A DNA stretch of 64,000 bases from Castor canadensis (lineage: Eukaryota; Chordata; Mammalia; Rodentia; Castoridae). This document shows positions 22,945 to 34,232 of the stretch, piece by piece. A program made the position numbers and the translations under genes. Below the pieces are notes generated by a model. That model saw only the letters and a program-made list of their open reading frames with translations. It had not been told where the DNA came from and did no database searches. Location: positions 31,822,001 to 31,886,000 of the forward strand of contig NC_133400.1 in assembly GCF_047511655.1 (NCBI RefSeq). The letters are read 5' to 3'. Positions within the stretch are counted from its first letter, which is position 1; every line of letters starts with the position of its first letter.

Positions 22945-23900
22945 AAACTGATTTTCGCCACAGTGACTCACATGTCAGTTGTCACTTGCCTCCTCCTTTA
23001 AATTCCCCCAGAAGGAATTCCATTGGCACACATGTGAACACTTTACTAAAGAGGTTGTATACAGACAAGGGCTCCTCAGCATTGAGCACCCCATGGTTCT
23101 TGGTAAATAAACATCTCTGTTGGGCCTGTGTTATCCTCAGTCTCTCTCCTCTCCTGCATCCCCTCCCCATCCTCACCTCTTGGCCTTTGCCCCTAGTTTT
23201 GCTCCTTTCAAACACACCAGCTCAAGCAAGCTCTGCTTCCCCAGGGAGCCTGCCCACACTTGGTAAAGGCCATGTGACAAAGAGGACAATCCTGAACTCT
23301 GTAAATAAGATTCTTTAGAAAATAACCAGAGAGAAGATATAACTTTTCTTGTCATATTACAAGTGCTGGTTGATTCTATCCCAGGGACATCTCTTCATGC
23401 AATCAGGAAGATTCTGCTCTCTTCAGGGTCAAGGTTATTCAGAGGTTGGGCACTAGTGGCCCTCAGGATGTCGTTAATTAAACTTCAGTGGTTGAGGATT
23501 TTTCTAGTTTTCTGCTTTTCAAAGTTATCCTCCCATTTGAAAACAAAAACAGATTCCCAGGTTCCCTTAAAAACAAAAGCCCTGACAGTAGCTGTTGTGG
23601 ATTACAGCTGATCAGGGGTGTCCCCTAGGCTGGGCCTGTAGCTTCCCTGACCCCTGGCTGGCCCATTCCCCTCGATTCTGTGCTTTTTCTGGCCCAAGCT
23701 CTAGGGAATCCTCAAAGAAACCTGCACTAAAGAGAGCACTGGTGTGGGGAACACACAGGGCACTGCCTGCTGAGTGTGGGCAGGCAGGAGCCAGACGCTG
23801 AGCAGAAGGTGTGTGGACTGAGCAGTGGGCAAGCCAGCTGCAGGATGAGTCCAACGGGAGCCACTACAAACTCACAGGGCAGTGACAGCCATTGCCCACA
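22945..23900. other. Intergenic, no gene recognised
   Basis: A 137-codon open frame (22,905-23,318) starts inside a SINE and has no recognisable product. The stretch tgtcgttaattaaacttcag at about 23,470 is AT-rich and enhancer-like, but it is too short to call. Confidence 0.4.
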
Positions 23901-23904
23901 CACC

Positions 23905-24640
23905 TACCCAGCTGGTGACTTGCTCATTCTACAGGCATTTATGGAGCACCCACTATGTGCACTGTTCCAGATTTGGGGGACAATGTAGGGGGACATAAGA
24001 CAAGCTCTCCTGCCCTAGTGGAGAGGGCTTTCAAGCAGGGGAGACAGAAAATGTACAAGGAAAACATGTAAATTCGTGGTTTGCTGGATGGTGAGGTAGC
24101 TACAGAAAATTAGGGAAGTGAGTGTGGGCAGAGAGAGGGTTGCAGGTGCCAAAGAAGACCTTGATGGAAAGTGAATGTTTGAGTAAAGGCCTGAAGGAAG
24201 TGGGGAAGTGAGCCACGCAGTTATCTGGAAGAATTTGCAGGCAGAGAAATGGCAAGTGCAAAGGCTCTGTGCTCAGGGATTTGAGGAAGAGCAGGGAGAC
24301 TACCACGGCTGGAACCTCACAAGGGAAGAAGAGACCATATAGAGCCTTATGGGACATCACAAGGACTTTGGACTTCCCGAGAGAAGGGAGTGACATGATC
24401 CAACTTGGGTTTTAACTGGATCACACTCGCTTTGTTTGCAGAGACCCACGAGGAGGCTGTAGCAATAATCCAGGTGAGCAAGGAGAGCAGGGTTGTCCAG
24501 AATTAAGAAGGCTGGGTGGTGAGCAGAGATTGGATTCTGGAAATAACCCAAGGTAGGGCTGACTCGGATTTGCTGACAAATTAACCATGGACTGTGAGAG
24601 GTCAGAATTTGGCATAACCGGTAGGGTAGCATTGTCATTT
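23905..24640 (-). repeat. L2 LINE 3' region, antisense
   Basis: Ancient LINE sequence: tctacaggcatttatggagc, acccactatgtgcactgttc, ggcctgaaggaagtggggaa, ggcaagtgcaaaggctctgt, gacatgatccaacttgggtt and gaggctgtagcaataatcca, in the order seen in antisense L2-associated repeats. The 161-codon minus-strand frame at 24,421-24,906 overlaps it and is not a host gene. Confidence 0.65.
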
Positions 24641-25254
24641 ACAAAACTGGGAGCCAGTGCCCTTGGCACAAGCACAGGCTGGCTTCCAGGGAAGATGCTG
24701 AGCTCTTGATTACAGGAGTTTGGGGAGTGGGGAGGTTCCAGTGGGGACCAGGCAGATGCCCAGGCAGATGCTGAAGACAGTGAACTGGACAGAAATGAGG
24801 TCCCAGGCTGAGCCTCAGACTCTCCAACAAGCACAGATCCCTTGCACATGTGGAACCCAGGGTTGTGTGGAGACACCTGCAACAAAGGGAGCAGGACGGC
24901 CGTCATTTGTTAGAAGGTGTTTGTTCCCTACCAAGTCTGTCTTCAATGGGGAAGGAAGTTAGGTAAAAAATGTTGCTAATTTATATGACAAAATACAGAA
25001 TTTTCTATCCTTTAGCTGCTCTGGTGCCAAATCTATAGCTTGAAATTGTTTAATTTAATTACTTTGGATAGGAGATATAATTTTTCTATGGTTCAAATTA
25101 AACAATCGTCCTCTTACTCTCAGCTTTCTGATTCCTTTCCCAGAGTCAACCAGGTCCCCAGAGAACGTGCCAGGCAATTTTATCATTGTGTGAAAATCAT
25201 AGAGAGCACTTATACAAGTCAAGATAGTTTAGATCAGTCACTCACTATGGCCTC

Positions 25255-25345
25255 TTTTTCTTTTTTGCAGGACTGAGGTTTGAGCTCAGAGTTTTGTACT
25301 GGCTAGTCAGGTGCTCTACCCTTGAGCCTCTCCTCCACCTCCTCA
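25255..25345 (-). repeat. ID-like SINE, degraded
   Basis: The sequence ttttgcaggactgaggtttg and caggtgctctacccttgagc, the complement of a tRNA-derived unit. Confidence 0.6.
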
Positions 25346-25467
25346 CCCACAGCCTCTTGTTGCACTCAAGATAAAACTCAAGGTCAACAGGAGCTGGATG
25401 AGGCCGCTGCTGGTTTAACATGGAAGTGTTTGGTATTTACAGTAAGCTTTTCATATACATGTATGTA

Positions 25468-25562
25468 TATACAGGCTTGGTGACACATGCCTGTAACCCC
25501 AACACTTGGGAGGCTGAGGCAGGAGAATCTTGAGTTTGAGGCCAACTTGGGCTGCATAGGAG
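25468..25562 (+). repeat. B1/7SL-like SINE
   Basis: The sequence gcttggtgacacatgcctgt, ttgggaggctgaggcaggag and gaggccaacttgggctgcat. A short 7SL-derived monomer in forward orientation without a long tail. Confidence 0.75.
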
Positions 25563-25784
25563 AGTGGTTTTTTGACATTATCAAGTATGTTCCAGACACA
25601 ACTGTATGTGCTGTACTTTATATGATCACAGACTCAGGCAGACTGTGTCTTGCTACAATGCTACAATGATAATGATGTCACCAGGCAAGAGGAATTTTCC
25701 AGCTCTGCTATGATCCTATGGGCTACCACTGTATATGTGGCTGTCTCTCACTGCAATGTTGTGTGGCTCATGAGTGTGCAAGCA

Positions 25785-25842
25785 TGAGTGTGTGTGTGGT
25801 GTGTGTGTGTGTGTGTGTGTGCATGTGTGTGTGTGCACACAA
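25785..25842. repeat. (TG)n microsatellite
   Basis: About 55 bases of mainly TG dinucleotides with a single GG and a CA break. Likely length-polymorphic. Confidence 0.92.
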
Positions 25843-26039
25843 CATGCACAATTCTCCCTCCTCCTATTTTTGCACAAATGGTAGCAAATTCCTACTATTC
25901 TTTTAACAATGGAATGGAAGATCATTCCATGTTAGGTCAGAAAAATTGTCTCATTCCTTTTTCTCTATTTCATTTTCTTGATGTGCTGAAATCTCTTAGC
26001 CAGCCCCCACCATGGGCTGTTTACCCTGTGTCTAGCCTT

Positions 26040-26460
26040 TTGTTATAATTAATAACCTGTGCATTCGGTGAGTGTAAAGCTGTTGGATAAGTTCCTAAAA
26101 GTGGAGTTGTTGGCTCAAAGGGCATGGGCATTTTTATTTTTAATAGGCATCACGAAAGGCAGTGCCGTTTAAGCTCCCACAATTTTAAATCTGCCTATTT
26201 GACACATTTTGTAATTTGTTTTTTGTCTTTCCATCTGAGAGTTTTCATTTGTATTTTTTGTTTCAGTTTGTTCATTTTTTTGAGACAGGATCTCTCTGTG
26301 TAGCCAAGGCTGGCATTAAACTTAGAATCTTTCTGCCTCTGCCTCCCAAGTGCTGGGATTACAGGTGCTACCACACCCAAGTCATCTGAGAATTTGAAAA
26401 AATGGAGTTTTAGTTTGCATTTCTCTTGTCACAGGGAGGCTACCTATATCTCTTGACATG
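26040..26460 (-). repeat. Old L1 fragment split by a SINE
   Basis: The left part has ctaaaagtggagttgttggc and the right part has agtttgcatttctcttgtca, both in the order of antisense L1M 3' sequence. A 7SL-like SINE interrupts them at about 26,262-26,385. Confidence 0.5.
26262..26385 (-). repeat. B1/7SL-like SINE
   Basis: The sequence gagacaggatctctctgtgt, agccaaggctggcattaaac and ctcccaagtgctgggattac. A clear minus-strand 7SL-derived monomer. Confidence 0.88.
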
Positions 26461-26927
26461 ATTGCTAGCAGTATCAGCACGGTACATTCCTGAGCGGTGT
26501 TTGTCCCTTGTTTCCTTTTCCTTGTTCAATCTTTTCCAGTGTCCTATGCCATTCTGGCTCCTTTTCCCCAGGACAAAATAGAAACACTTATTTTCTCAAG
26601 GGTTTTAGTCACTGGAAGTAGAATGATTTACTTTGGGATGAGAAAACTCGCCCCAAAAGGATGACTCACCCTGGAAGTATCTAAGGCTCTTACTATACAT
26701 TCACTCAATCCAGTAACTACCGACAACAACCTTGCAATGCTTAACACAGGGATGTGTTCTGACAAATGTATCCTTAGGCAAGTTCGTTGTTGTGCAAATG
26801 CCATGATCTACTTACACAAACCAAGACAGCTATGATGTCACTAGATGATACAGTCTTCTAGCACCACTGCCATATAGGTAAACCACTGTTGACTCAAAGG
26901 TACACGGTGCATGACTGCTATTATGGT

Positions 26928-27342
26928 TGGACTCTAGAAAGTTCCCCAAAGGCTTACATGTTAAAGGCTTGGTGGCCAATTGATGGGCTTTGGAGAGGTG
27001 ACTGGCTCCTGAGGTCTCTGACTTCTCAGTGGACTGTCCATTGATGAATTCCTAGCTGAATAAGCTGCGAGGAGGCGGGGCCTGGTTGGAGGAACTGGGT
27101 CACTGAGGGCGTATCTTCAAAGGGTATATCTTGCCACTGGACCCTTCTCTATCTCCCTGCTTCTTGGCCGCCATGAGGTAAACAGCTCTGCCACATGCTC
27201 CAGCTATAATGCTCTGCCTCACCACTGGCCAGAAACATGGAGCCATGTGACCATGGAAACCGTGAGCCCAAATCAATCTGTCTTCCTTTTAAGTTGTTAT
27301 GTCAGATATTTGGTCACAGAGATAGGAACTGACTATTTTTGT
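26928..27342 (+). repeat. MaLR-type LTR, near full length
   Basis: Starts near ttatggttggactctagaaa and runs through aggcggggcctggttggagg, cactgagggcgtatcttcaa, gctctgcctcaccactggcc and accgtgagcccaaatcaatc, ending near ggaactgact. This order matches MaLR LTRs. It is the best-preserved of the three + strand copies in this window. Confidence 0.7.
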
Positions 27343-27344
27343 GA

Positions 27345-27560
27345 CATAGAGCCTGCTTTGTACCACGCACTGTTTTGGGCTCTGGGGAGATGAGAAAGTT
27401 GGGGTCCCTATACTAACAGTTGTGATGGTGCAGTGGCCTGATGTCCCAGCTACAAAAAAAGCTCAGGTCAGAGGATCACTTGAGACCAGGAGTTAGAAGC
27501 CAGCTGGGGTAACACGGCAAGACCTCATCTTCAGAAAAAGATCACTTTGGCTGCTGTGTG
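27345..27560 (-). repeat. L2/MIR-type fragments around a SINE
   Basis: The left part (gcctgctttgtaccacgcac, ttttgggctctggggagatg) and a short right part (atcactttggctgctgtgtg) look like pieces of one old element. A forward 7SL-like SINE (about 27,422-27,538) separates them. Confidence 0.45.
27422..27538 (+). repeat. 7SL-like SINE with A-rich end
   Basis: The sequence gatggtgcagtggcctgatg, cagaggatcacttgagacca and ggagttagaagccagctggg, ending in cagaaaaag. The SINE is diverged. Confidence 0.65.
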
Positions 27561-27563
27561 GAC

Positions 27564-27654
27564 CTGTCTTTACTCTGGGGGAAGTGGGGCTGTGGATCAA
27601 ACCAGGGCCTTGTGTGTTCTAAGGCCGATCTCTACCACTGAGCTACACCCAGCC
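27564..27654 (-). repeat. ID-like SINE with 10-bp target duplication
   Basis: The complement of an ID-like unit (ggatcaaaccagggccttgt, accactgagctacacccagc) is bracketed by exact copies of ctgtgtggac at 27,554-27,563 and 27,655-27,664, a target-site duplication. Confidence 0.8.
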
Positions 27655-28084
27655 CTGTGTGGACTTTCTTGTGTCCTTTAAACCCCAAAGGACCTGAGTC
27701 ACTTTCACCAAGAGTGAGTACCAAGGAGTCATTTCCCTCCAAGACCTTCCCACAGCCTGCCTGCCTTTCTTGCTAAGGTGCATGCTGCAGTCTGAGGTCA
27801 TCATTTGAGTTCAACAATGAACTTGAACTTTTTTTCTTTTATTGAGGCTGATTTATTCCAGTGCAAAAGCTACTTGTATTTAACTTCTTGTGCTGTTGTG
27901 TGAGAAAGTCCAGAGAAGAAAAGAAAAGCCCTCTGCTCCTCCAGGTTGTGTTCTTTCCTCCTGCCCCCTGCCTCCATGCTGCTTCTATATGGTGCTACCT
28001 GGGTGTCTGTCCCTCCCTTTCACTCCTCTAAGGATCAGCCTGTTGCTTCTGTGCTTGGAAAATCGGGACAGAGAACCCCGACTT

Positions 28085-28640
28085 TTTCATTTCCATGTCT
28101 AATTTAAGGAGGGGATGAGAATTGTAAACGATTTTATGATGTCTCACCAGCCTTAAAATTCTGAGATTACTTTGATCTTTGTTGGTCAGCAAATAAGTTA
28201 ATTTTCACTTGAAGAAACATCATTTTTAATGCTTTTCATTCTGGCCTGGCCTCATCCCACGTTCCAATTACCGAGGTAACTATTGCCAGCGAGGAGGGGG
28301 TGGGAGCCAAGGATCAGAAATTGTTTACCAGACTTGCGGCGTGGATTCTTTGCGCTCTCGGACACAGCTGATCTTACTTTATTTTCCCAAATCATCTGTC
28401 TCAAATTGATTTTTCAGAAAGTTTTTAACGCAGGCTTACTCACTTGGCTAATCCATTTATCTTCAGTTCCACCTGTAAAGTCAAGAAAATCTCTGGGGTG
28501 ATCTGTAACAGGAGAGAGAGTCTTCATGCGCCTCTCTGTCCAGCTCCGCCACTTCCCCGTGCGCACACCGCACAGCACACAGGTCCCACGGCCCCCGGAA
28601 GGACCGCTGATTATCTTCAAACAGTCAAAACCTCACTTCA
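28085..28640. promoter_or_regulatory. Candidate conserved non-coding element
   Basis: A repeat-free block with AT-rich cores (gcaaataagttaattttcac, caaattgatttttcag) next to CpG-containing patches (acttgcggcgtggattcttt, gcgctctcggacacagctga, cgtgcgcacaccgcacagc). The mix resembles a conserved regulatory element. Small open frames on both strands have no recognisable product. Confidence 0.4.
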
Positions 28641-28711
28641 TCTTCCTAGGTCTTTATTTCTTCTGCAAAATTGAAGGATTGCACTATTTTGTCTTTAATG
28701 TTCTTTTTAAC

Positions 28712-28848
28712 TTAAGTTTTTTTGTTTTTTCAGTTTTTTGAAACTGGGTCTTACCATATAGCCCAGGGCTGGCTTTGAACTTGCAATCCTCCTGCCTTGG
28801 CCTCCCGAGTGCTTCGGTGACAGGTGTGGGCCACCATGCCCAGTTCAA
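28712..28848 (-). repeat. B1/7SL-like SINE
   Basis: The sequence tttgaaactgggtcttacca, agcccagggctggctttgaa and tgccttggcctcccgagtgc. A minus-strand monomer. Confidence 0.85.
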
Positions 28849-29047
28849 ATTTGAGACCTTTAGAATCAAAGATGGCAGAGTTGGAAGGATGCAGGAATCC
28901 AGATTCTACAATTGAGAAAGCTGTGACTATTTCTACAAGTCTCAGCTCACAGAGGCAGTCACACCAGGACAAACTGTGACCATGTCTCTTGACTGTGTCT
29001 CCTCTTCCTTGTAACCTGGGGTTCTGTTCTTTCTTTCTCTCTCTCTC

Positions 29048-29275
29048 TCTTTTTTTTTTTTTTGCAGTACTGGGATTTGAACTGTGAACTCAGGGCCTCA
29101 CACTTGCTAGGCAGGAGCTGTACCATGTGAGTCACTCTGCCAGCTCTTTTTTGTGAAGGTTTTTTTTTCATGATAGGAAATTATTTGTCTGGGTCTGGCC
29201 TCAAGCCTCAATCCTCCTGATCTCTGCCTCAATAACTGGGATTACATGTGTGAACCACCAGTTTCCAGCTGCCTG
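29048..29275 (-). repeat. Dimeric SINE (7SL-like + ID-like)
   Basis: A T-rich tail complement at 29,049-29,063, ctcacacttgctaggcagga, then tctggcctcaagcctcaatc and ataactgggattacatgtgt. A CT run (about 29,032-29,050) precedes the T tail. Confidence 0.85.
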
Positions 29276-29279
29276 GGGT

Positions 29280-30755
29280 TATTTTCCTCCATATTTTTCA
29301 AAAGCAGAAAGAGTTTTAAGTTGCAAAAGCAAAGACATTTCCCTAGGGTCATGCAGCAAGTGGGCCTGTTGGAAGGTTCTTCCCAGGATTGTGAGTAAGA
29401 GACACACCAAATGAGAATAGTGTCCAAAAAAGTATGACAAATAACTCATAGAGGATGTAGGTGGCTGTGTGTGCCTCCAAGTGTGAGTGTGTGGGAAACA
29501 ACGGCCTAGAAAACAGGCAGAGTGGCACCTTGGTTGGAGGTCAACCTTTGGATTTGGGCGGGTATGTGATCAGAGATAGACCCCTCTGTTCCTAGTGTCC
29601 TCTGCAAAGTTAGTAAGTGGTGGCCTGGGCTCCCCCGAAGTGACCTGACATGGATTCTCTAGATGTGGCTGTGACCTTCTACCTGTGGGTTTCTGGAAGT
29701 CAACCATGCCATCTGTCATGACTTCATTCCCACAGGGCTGATCTTGCCATGTGTGTGTCAGTGTTTTCCTCCCCTTTGGGTGGGCTTCTTGGGTGGGTAA
29801 CTTGCAGAAGGGAGGAGCAGAGGATTTGCTGTAGCTAGAGACTTTACACTGTCTCCCTCGCTGTGAAACCAGATGGCATGTCACTCAGGGCCATATTGTC
29901 ACACCTACTGTTGTGTGCTGGTGTCCATCTTTTCAGCTCCTTTTTGGCAGCTCGCAGTCCATGTCCCTCGAAAGCAGAGATGGGAGCTGTGACCTGTGCA
30001 GGTGGAGAAGTGCCCTACAGTCAGAGCCTCCCCAGGGCTCCAGGGTTTACACCACAGCACCACATTCTCCCATTAAGTACCCCCCAACTCCAAGAGAGTG
30101 ATTAATTGAGATCCTCCCTGGATCAGGTGTAAGTGGCAGAGCAACCGACAGCCTGGGGATGCACAAGAGCCCTCCCCCCAATTGACAGGAAGTCCTATTC
30201 TGAGTGTGCTCTGTTCTGCTCGGTGCTCCTTTGTATGAGTTGTGTTCTAAGTACTGACAATGGCACTTTGCCCATGGGTTTGTTTGCATTGTGCTAAATA
30301 ATAATAAAATGTGGTCCTGCTCCTGAATGAAAGGGAAAGAGGTTATGGATGTCTTTGGGGACCACACAGTCAAACCAAGAGGATTGTGGGGACTTGCCTG
30401 TCAGAATCCAAGAGGCCTCTCCCTGTCATATGTTTCTCACCAGTGCAAGACTTGAATGTCAAATTAAAAGTGCCCTCTGTGGCCACCTACCTGTGCCACT
30501 TCTTGTACCTTTGAGAGAGCTCAACTGGTCCCATCAGGGAAGGGACTACTTCCTTAACTGTTTCCTTGGTGCCATTGCCCAAATATGTAGGGTTTGGTGG
30601 CTGACAAATTGCCTTGAATCCTCATAGGAAACCATGCTTCCAGCCTGGGGGAGCAATATTTAGCTGGGGGTGGGGTGGGGGGTAGGAGGGCATACTGGCA
30701 GTGTGAGGGCTGTTTTTGGTTATTCGTTCTTTGGCCAGTGTTAGTTTATTTGAGT
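29280..30755. other. Intergenic, no gene recognised
   Basis: Short open frames on both strands (such as 29,570-29,884 and 30,047-30,373, both minus) carry no recognisable domain. Confidence 0.45.
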
Positions 30756-30757
30756 TT

Positions 30758-30880
30758 TTATGTTTGTTTTTGGAATCAGGGTCTCACTATGTAGCCCTGT
30801 CTGGCCTCAAACCCGTGATCCTCCTGCCTTAGCCTCCTGAGTGTGGAATTACAGCTAAGTGTCATCATCGCTGGCTGGCC
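30758..30880 (-). repeat. B1/7SL-like SINE
   Basis: The sequence ggaatcagggtctcactatg, tagccctgtctggcctcaaa and tgccttagcctcctgagtgt. Confidence 0.85.
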
Positions 30881-31159
30881 TGTGTTAGCTTAGAAGTAGC
30901 ATAACTAGGCAGGCATTCTGCCTGGCCACAGCACCAGGATTTTCAGATCTACTGGCTCCTACCTACCTGGCTTCACGCGTCCAGTTACCTGCTGGGTTCC
31001 TGCAGGCAGGTGCCTTGTGCCCACCGCTTAGGGAAATGATGTTAATATGCCCTTGGCAAAGACCTCTCACAAACCAATTGGGGATGCTGGGGCCAAGCTG
31101 CGGGTGCCATTTTCACTTGATGCTGTGGCCATCAAGAGCCTTGCCCTTCATTTGATCCT

Positions 31160-31290
31160 TTCTTTTTTTTTTTTTTTTTTTTTTTGGTGTTACTGGGGTT
31201 TGAACTTGGGTTCCTTGCTTGCTTGCCAGGCAGGTGCTTTACCACCTGAGCCACGCCTCCAGCCCTTTTGCTCGGGTTATTTTGGAGATG
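31160..31290 (-). repeat. ID-like SINE with long T run
   Basis: A run of about 20 T (complement of the A tail), then tactggggtttgaacttggg, caggtgctttaccacctgag and cacgcctccagccctt. A short 7SL-like remnant follows. Confidence 0.85.
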
Positions 31291-31684
31291 GGACCAGTGC
31301 ACATCAACTCTGGTTGTTGTGGTTGTGACCTTACTAACTACTGCTGTGACCGCTGTGAATTTTATGGGTGCTCCATTAAATTCAGACTCGGGGGCTTCTG
31401 ACTCTGAGTGTGGTCACAGTCATCACAGTTGGTGATGGCCAACTCTGCCAGCTGTGCAGGCCACTGGCTAGGAGCACCTTGGCACATCCTCTGAGACCCC
31501 AATGTATTCTCTCCATGTTGGTATGCAGTGTGGGGGACCACTCCATCTCAGGCTGGCTTTTCCAGAGGGACAACTGCACAGTGGATGAGCTTCAAATGGA
31601 AGGAGAGAGATGACGAGGCTGGTCCACAGCTGCAGGGGAAGCCATCATTCCCAGTCTTCCAAAGGCAGCCATTCACTCAGGTGT

Positions 31685-32060
31685 TTTTAGGCCATATGAA
31701 TTTGCTAGGGCCACCATAACAAGTAGCACAGGCTGGGGGCTTAACTGCTGGAAACTTATTTTCTCACCATTATGGAGGCTGGAGCCCAATGGCACTGGCA
31801 GGGTGGGGTTCCTCTGAGTCCTCTCTCCTTGGCTTGCTGACAGCGGACAGCTGTCCCCTTGTTCCTCTTCACATGGTTGTCCCACATTTCCTCCTCTTAT
31901 AAGGACATAAATTAAATTGTATTACACCCACTTAAACAACCCTATTTAACCTTAATTGCCACTTTAAAGGCGTGGTCTCCAAGTCAATCACATATTGAGA
32001 TAAAAAGGGTTAGTTTCATCATATGAATTTGGGGTCAGGGCTACAAGTCAACCCATAAGT
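31685..32060 (-). repeat. MLT1-type MaLR LTR
   Basis: An antisense MLT1: ttgctagggccaccataaca, cttattttctcaccattatg, tctctccttggcttgctgac, ctcctcttataaggacataa, and an end with catcatatgaatttggggtc. The order of blocks is diagnostic. Confidence 0.8.
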
Positions 32061-32099
32061 ATGGTTATTATGCACCATGAATATTAGGTGCTGCTTGAA

Positions 32100-32600
32100 T
32101 GAATATTAAAATAGACAAAAAAAAAATCCCTGCCTTTTCTGGTTTTATATGGTTCATGGATGGAGCTGGATGGTGAAGAGAGACCATCAACAAACATGAC
32201 TATTCAGTGTGTTCCACGGTAACAAATGACAGGAGCAAAATAAAGTAGGTGCTGGAGGGTGAGGAGGGGGTGGCTTTTCTAAATAAAGTTATCAGAGAAA
32301 CTCATGGGGGGCACTCAAACAAAATTGAAGGGGTGGAGAGGGTGCCAGGCAGACAGCACAAACAGCAAATGCAAAGGCAGGCAGGCAGAAGTGTGCCTGG
32401 AATGTTCCAGGAACAGCAGAGTCCATGGAGGTTGTAAAAGTGTGGTAGGGCATGGGGTCAGAGAGGGAGCTGGGGACAGGTGAGCCCGTGATAAATGGTT
32501 AAATTCCTGGACCTTTAGTCCTTTAGGAAGCCGCTGGGGGGCTTTGGGTACAGAGTGACCTGACAGAGTGGCATGCTCACCAGGTCTGCTGCACTGAGGA
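32100..32600 (-). repeat. L2 LINE 3' region, antisense
   Basis: Blocks aatccctgccttttctggtt, caggagcaaaataaagtagg, gcaaatgcaaaggcaggcag and gtgcctggaatgttccagga follow the antisense L2 order seen again at 24 and 45.7 kb. Confidence 0.6.
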
Positions 32601-33239
32601 CAGACTGAGAGGAGATGGAGGAAGCCGGAGCTCAGCGAAGAGGCTGACTAATGCCCTCATCCAGGACAGAGGGCAGGTGGCTTGAACAGGGTTGTGGCAG
32701 TGGAATGGACAGTGACCTGGGGATCATCTGATTCGGGGTGATACTTCGCTCCTGCCCAACTCCATTTCCGAGTGAGTGACCTTGCATATTGCTGCTGCGT
32801 GACATTTCTGCTGAGGAAGCTGTAGCAACGCACTCTCCAATGGCCGCTTCCGGAAAGGCGGGGTGTGGCCGGGCTGGCTGCGGGGACTTGACCGTGACTG
32901 TCCAAGGGGACAGCGGCCGAAGCTGGCCGGGGCCTTAGTATAGTTTAGAGCAGAAAGGCCCTGGAGAGGCTGCGGATGGGGGGAGTGGGGTGGCGGGCAG
33001 GTTTGGGTGGCGATGGCTGGAGTTTCCCCAGCGGAGTCCCCAGAGGGCTGCTCACCTAGATCCATCCACCCACCTGTGGCTGATGCCGCCCGACCAGAGC
33101 GACCGGTGTAGATGTGCCGAGCCTGTGATTAAAGCAAATATTTGTCCTGGAAACTGGGCCACATGACTTGTGTCACCTGGAGCTGTCCCTGCCTCCTGAT
33201 GACACCTCCATCCCTCACGTACCCAAGCACCCAACAGAC
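32601..33239. other. Intergenic, moderately GC-rich, no gene
   Basis: Leads into the CpG-rich patch. The minus-strand frames at 32,657-33,467 overlap one another in different phases and are explained by GC-rich composition. Confidence 0.4.
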
Positions 33240-33480
33240 AAAGCATGTCCCTCGTGCCTGGAGGGGGTGTGCAGGCCGCCCCTGCGCAGCGCGGTGCGGG
33301 CCTGGGGTGCAGCAGCTTCCCGCATTCCCCTCGCGCCCACACCGGGGGCCCAGCCCGCTTCGCCCCGGGCGTCTCCTCGCTGTACTCGGGCCAGCATTGG
33401 GGTCTCCACCATCAGTCCTCATCCTTGTATGGCTATGGGCCCTGGTGTGCGGCGGCCGAAACCCCAAGTCACCCGCACTT
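33240..33480. promoter_or_regulatory. Small CpG-rich patch
   Basis: About 240 bases with many CpGs (cctgcgcagcgcggtgcggg, ccctcgcgcccacaccgg, gcttcgccccgggcgtctcc). Open frames on both strands, up to 152 codons, are a by-product of the composition. It could be an orphan CpG island, a promoter of an unannotated non-coding RNA, or part of an enhancer/boundary with the CTCF-type site 350 bases on. No start, splice or product can be supported. Confidence 0.5.
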
Positions 33481-33689
33481 AGGGGTTGAAGGGTGCATGT
33501 TTGGTTTGGATGGGAGAGGGAAGAATAGAGATGTAGCTGGGGAGATGCTGGGGGCTGAAGGCAGGAGATTCTTAGGCGGCCGGTCTGAAATTTACACCAA
33601 CAGTAAATTTAGGGCATCTTGTACCAAAGGTTCAGTGAATGCACCCCTCACCTCTGTGCACTTGAACCCTCAGTGGCGATGTTCTACTA

Positions 33690-34140
33690 AGCACTTCATT
33701 TAAGGAAAATAAAAAAGTTGTAGGCATGAATTTTTAGGAATGTAAATACAGCACGGGTTTGTTTTTGAAATGTGCATATAATATTCTTTATATTCTGCGC
33801 GGCTGCTTGCATTATTCCCGCTGCCCACCAGAGGGCGCGAGGCGCCCGGCCAACACAGGACCCACCAGCTTCCCAGGCCAGGAGCCCAGTTAAACAGGAG
33901 GGAAGGTTTGACTGTTACCGGTCCATAGAAAGGCGAGGGGTCATAGAAATAATGTCAAGGCAAGTCGCTGCTGTCGCTGGGAAACAAATTACATTCTACG
34001 AGCTCATTAGGATACATAGTACCCTTCTCCCTCTGCTGTCATCTTCCAAGAGGAAAACAGGAGGCCTGGCTTTCATAGTCCTTCAAGTAGTCTTTATTTC
34101 CTCTCTCTGGGCACATTCACAAGTGCTTTGTCCGTAGTCA
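33690..34140. promoter_or_regulatory. Candidate conserved element with CTCF-type site
   Basis: A repeat-free block that is AT-rich on the left (tttaaggaaaataaaaaag) and GC-rich around 33,795-33,850. It contains retained CpGs and homeodomain-like sites (acaaattacattctacgagc). It sits between the CpG-rich patch and the GA microsatellite. Confidence 0.4.
33825..33838 (+). promoter_or_regulatory. CTCF-type binding motif
   Basis: ccaccagagggcgc matches the core of the vertebrate CTCF motif (CCASYAGRKGGCR) at every position. The motif points in the + direction, towards AKTIP. Occupancy cannot be read from sequence. Confidence 0.65.
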
Positions 34141-34141
34141 C

Positions 34142-34151
34142 GTGTGTGTGC

Positions 34152-34227
<76 letters not shown>
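34142..34227. repeat. (GA)n microsatellite
   Basis: After a short GT run, more than 70 bases of uninterrupted GA dinucleotides (about 34,154-34,226). It is a perfect tract, so it is probably polymorphic. It directly follows the CTCF-containing block. Confidence 0.95.

Positions 34228-34229
<2 letters not shown>

Positions 34230-34232
<3 letters not shown>

Noticed and set aside
24421-24906. 161-codon minus-strand frame
   Set aside because: Overlaps an L2-type ancient repeat; no recognisable protein family.
33129-33703. Several 100-152-codon frames on both strands near 33.3 kb
   Set aside because: CpG-rich composition removes stop codons in all frames; none shows a protein domain.
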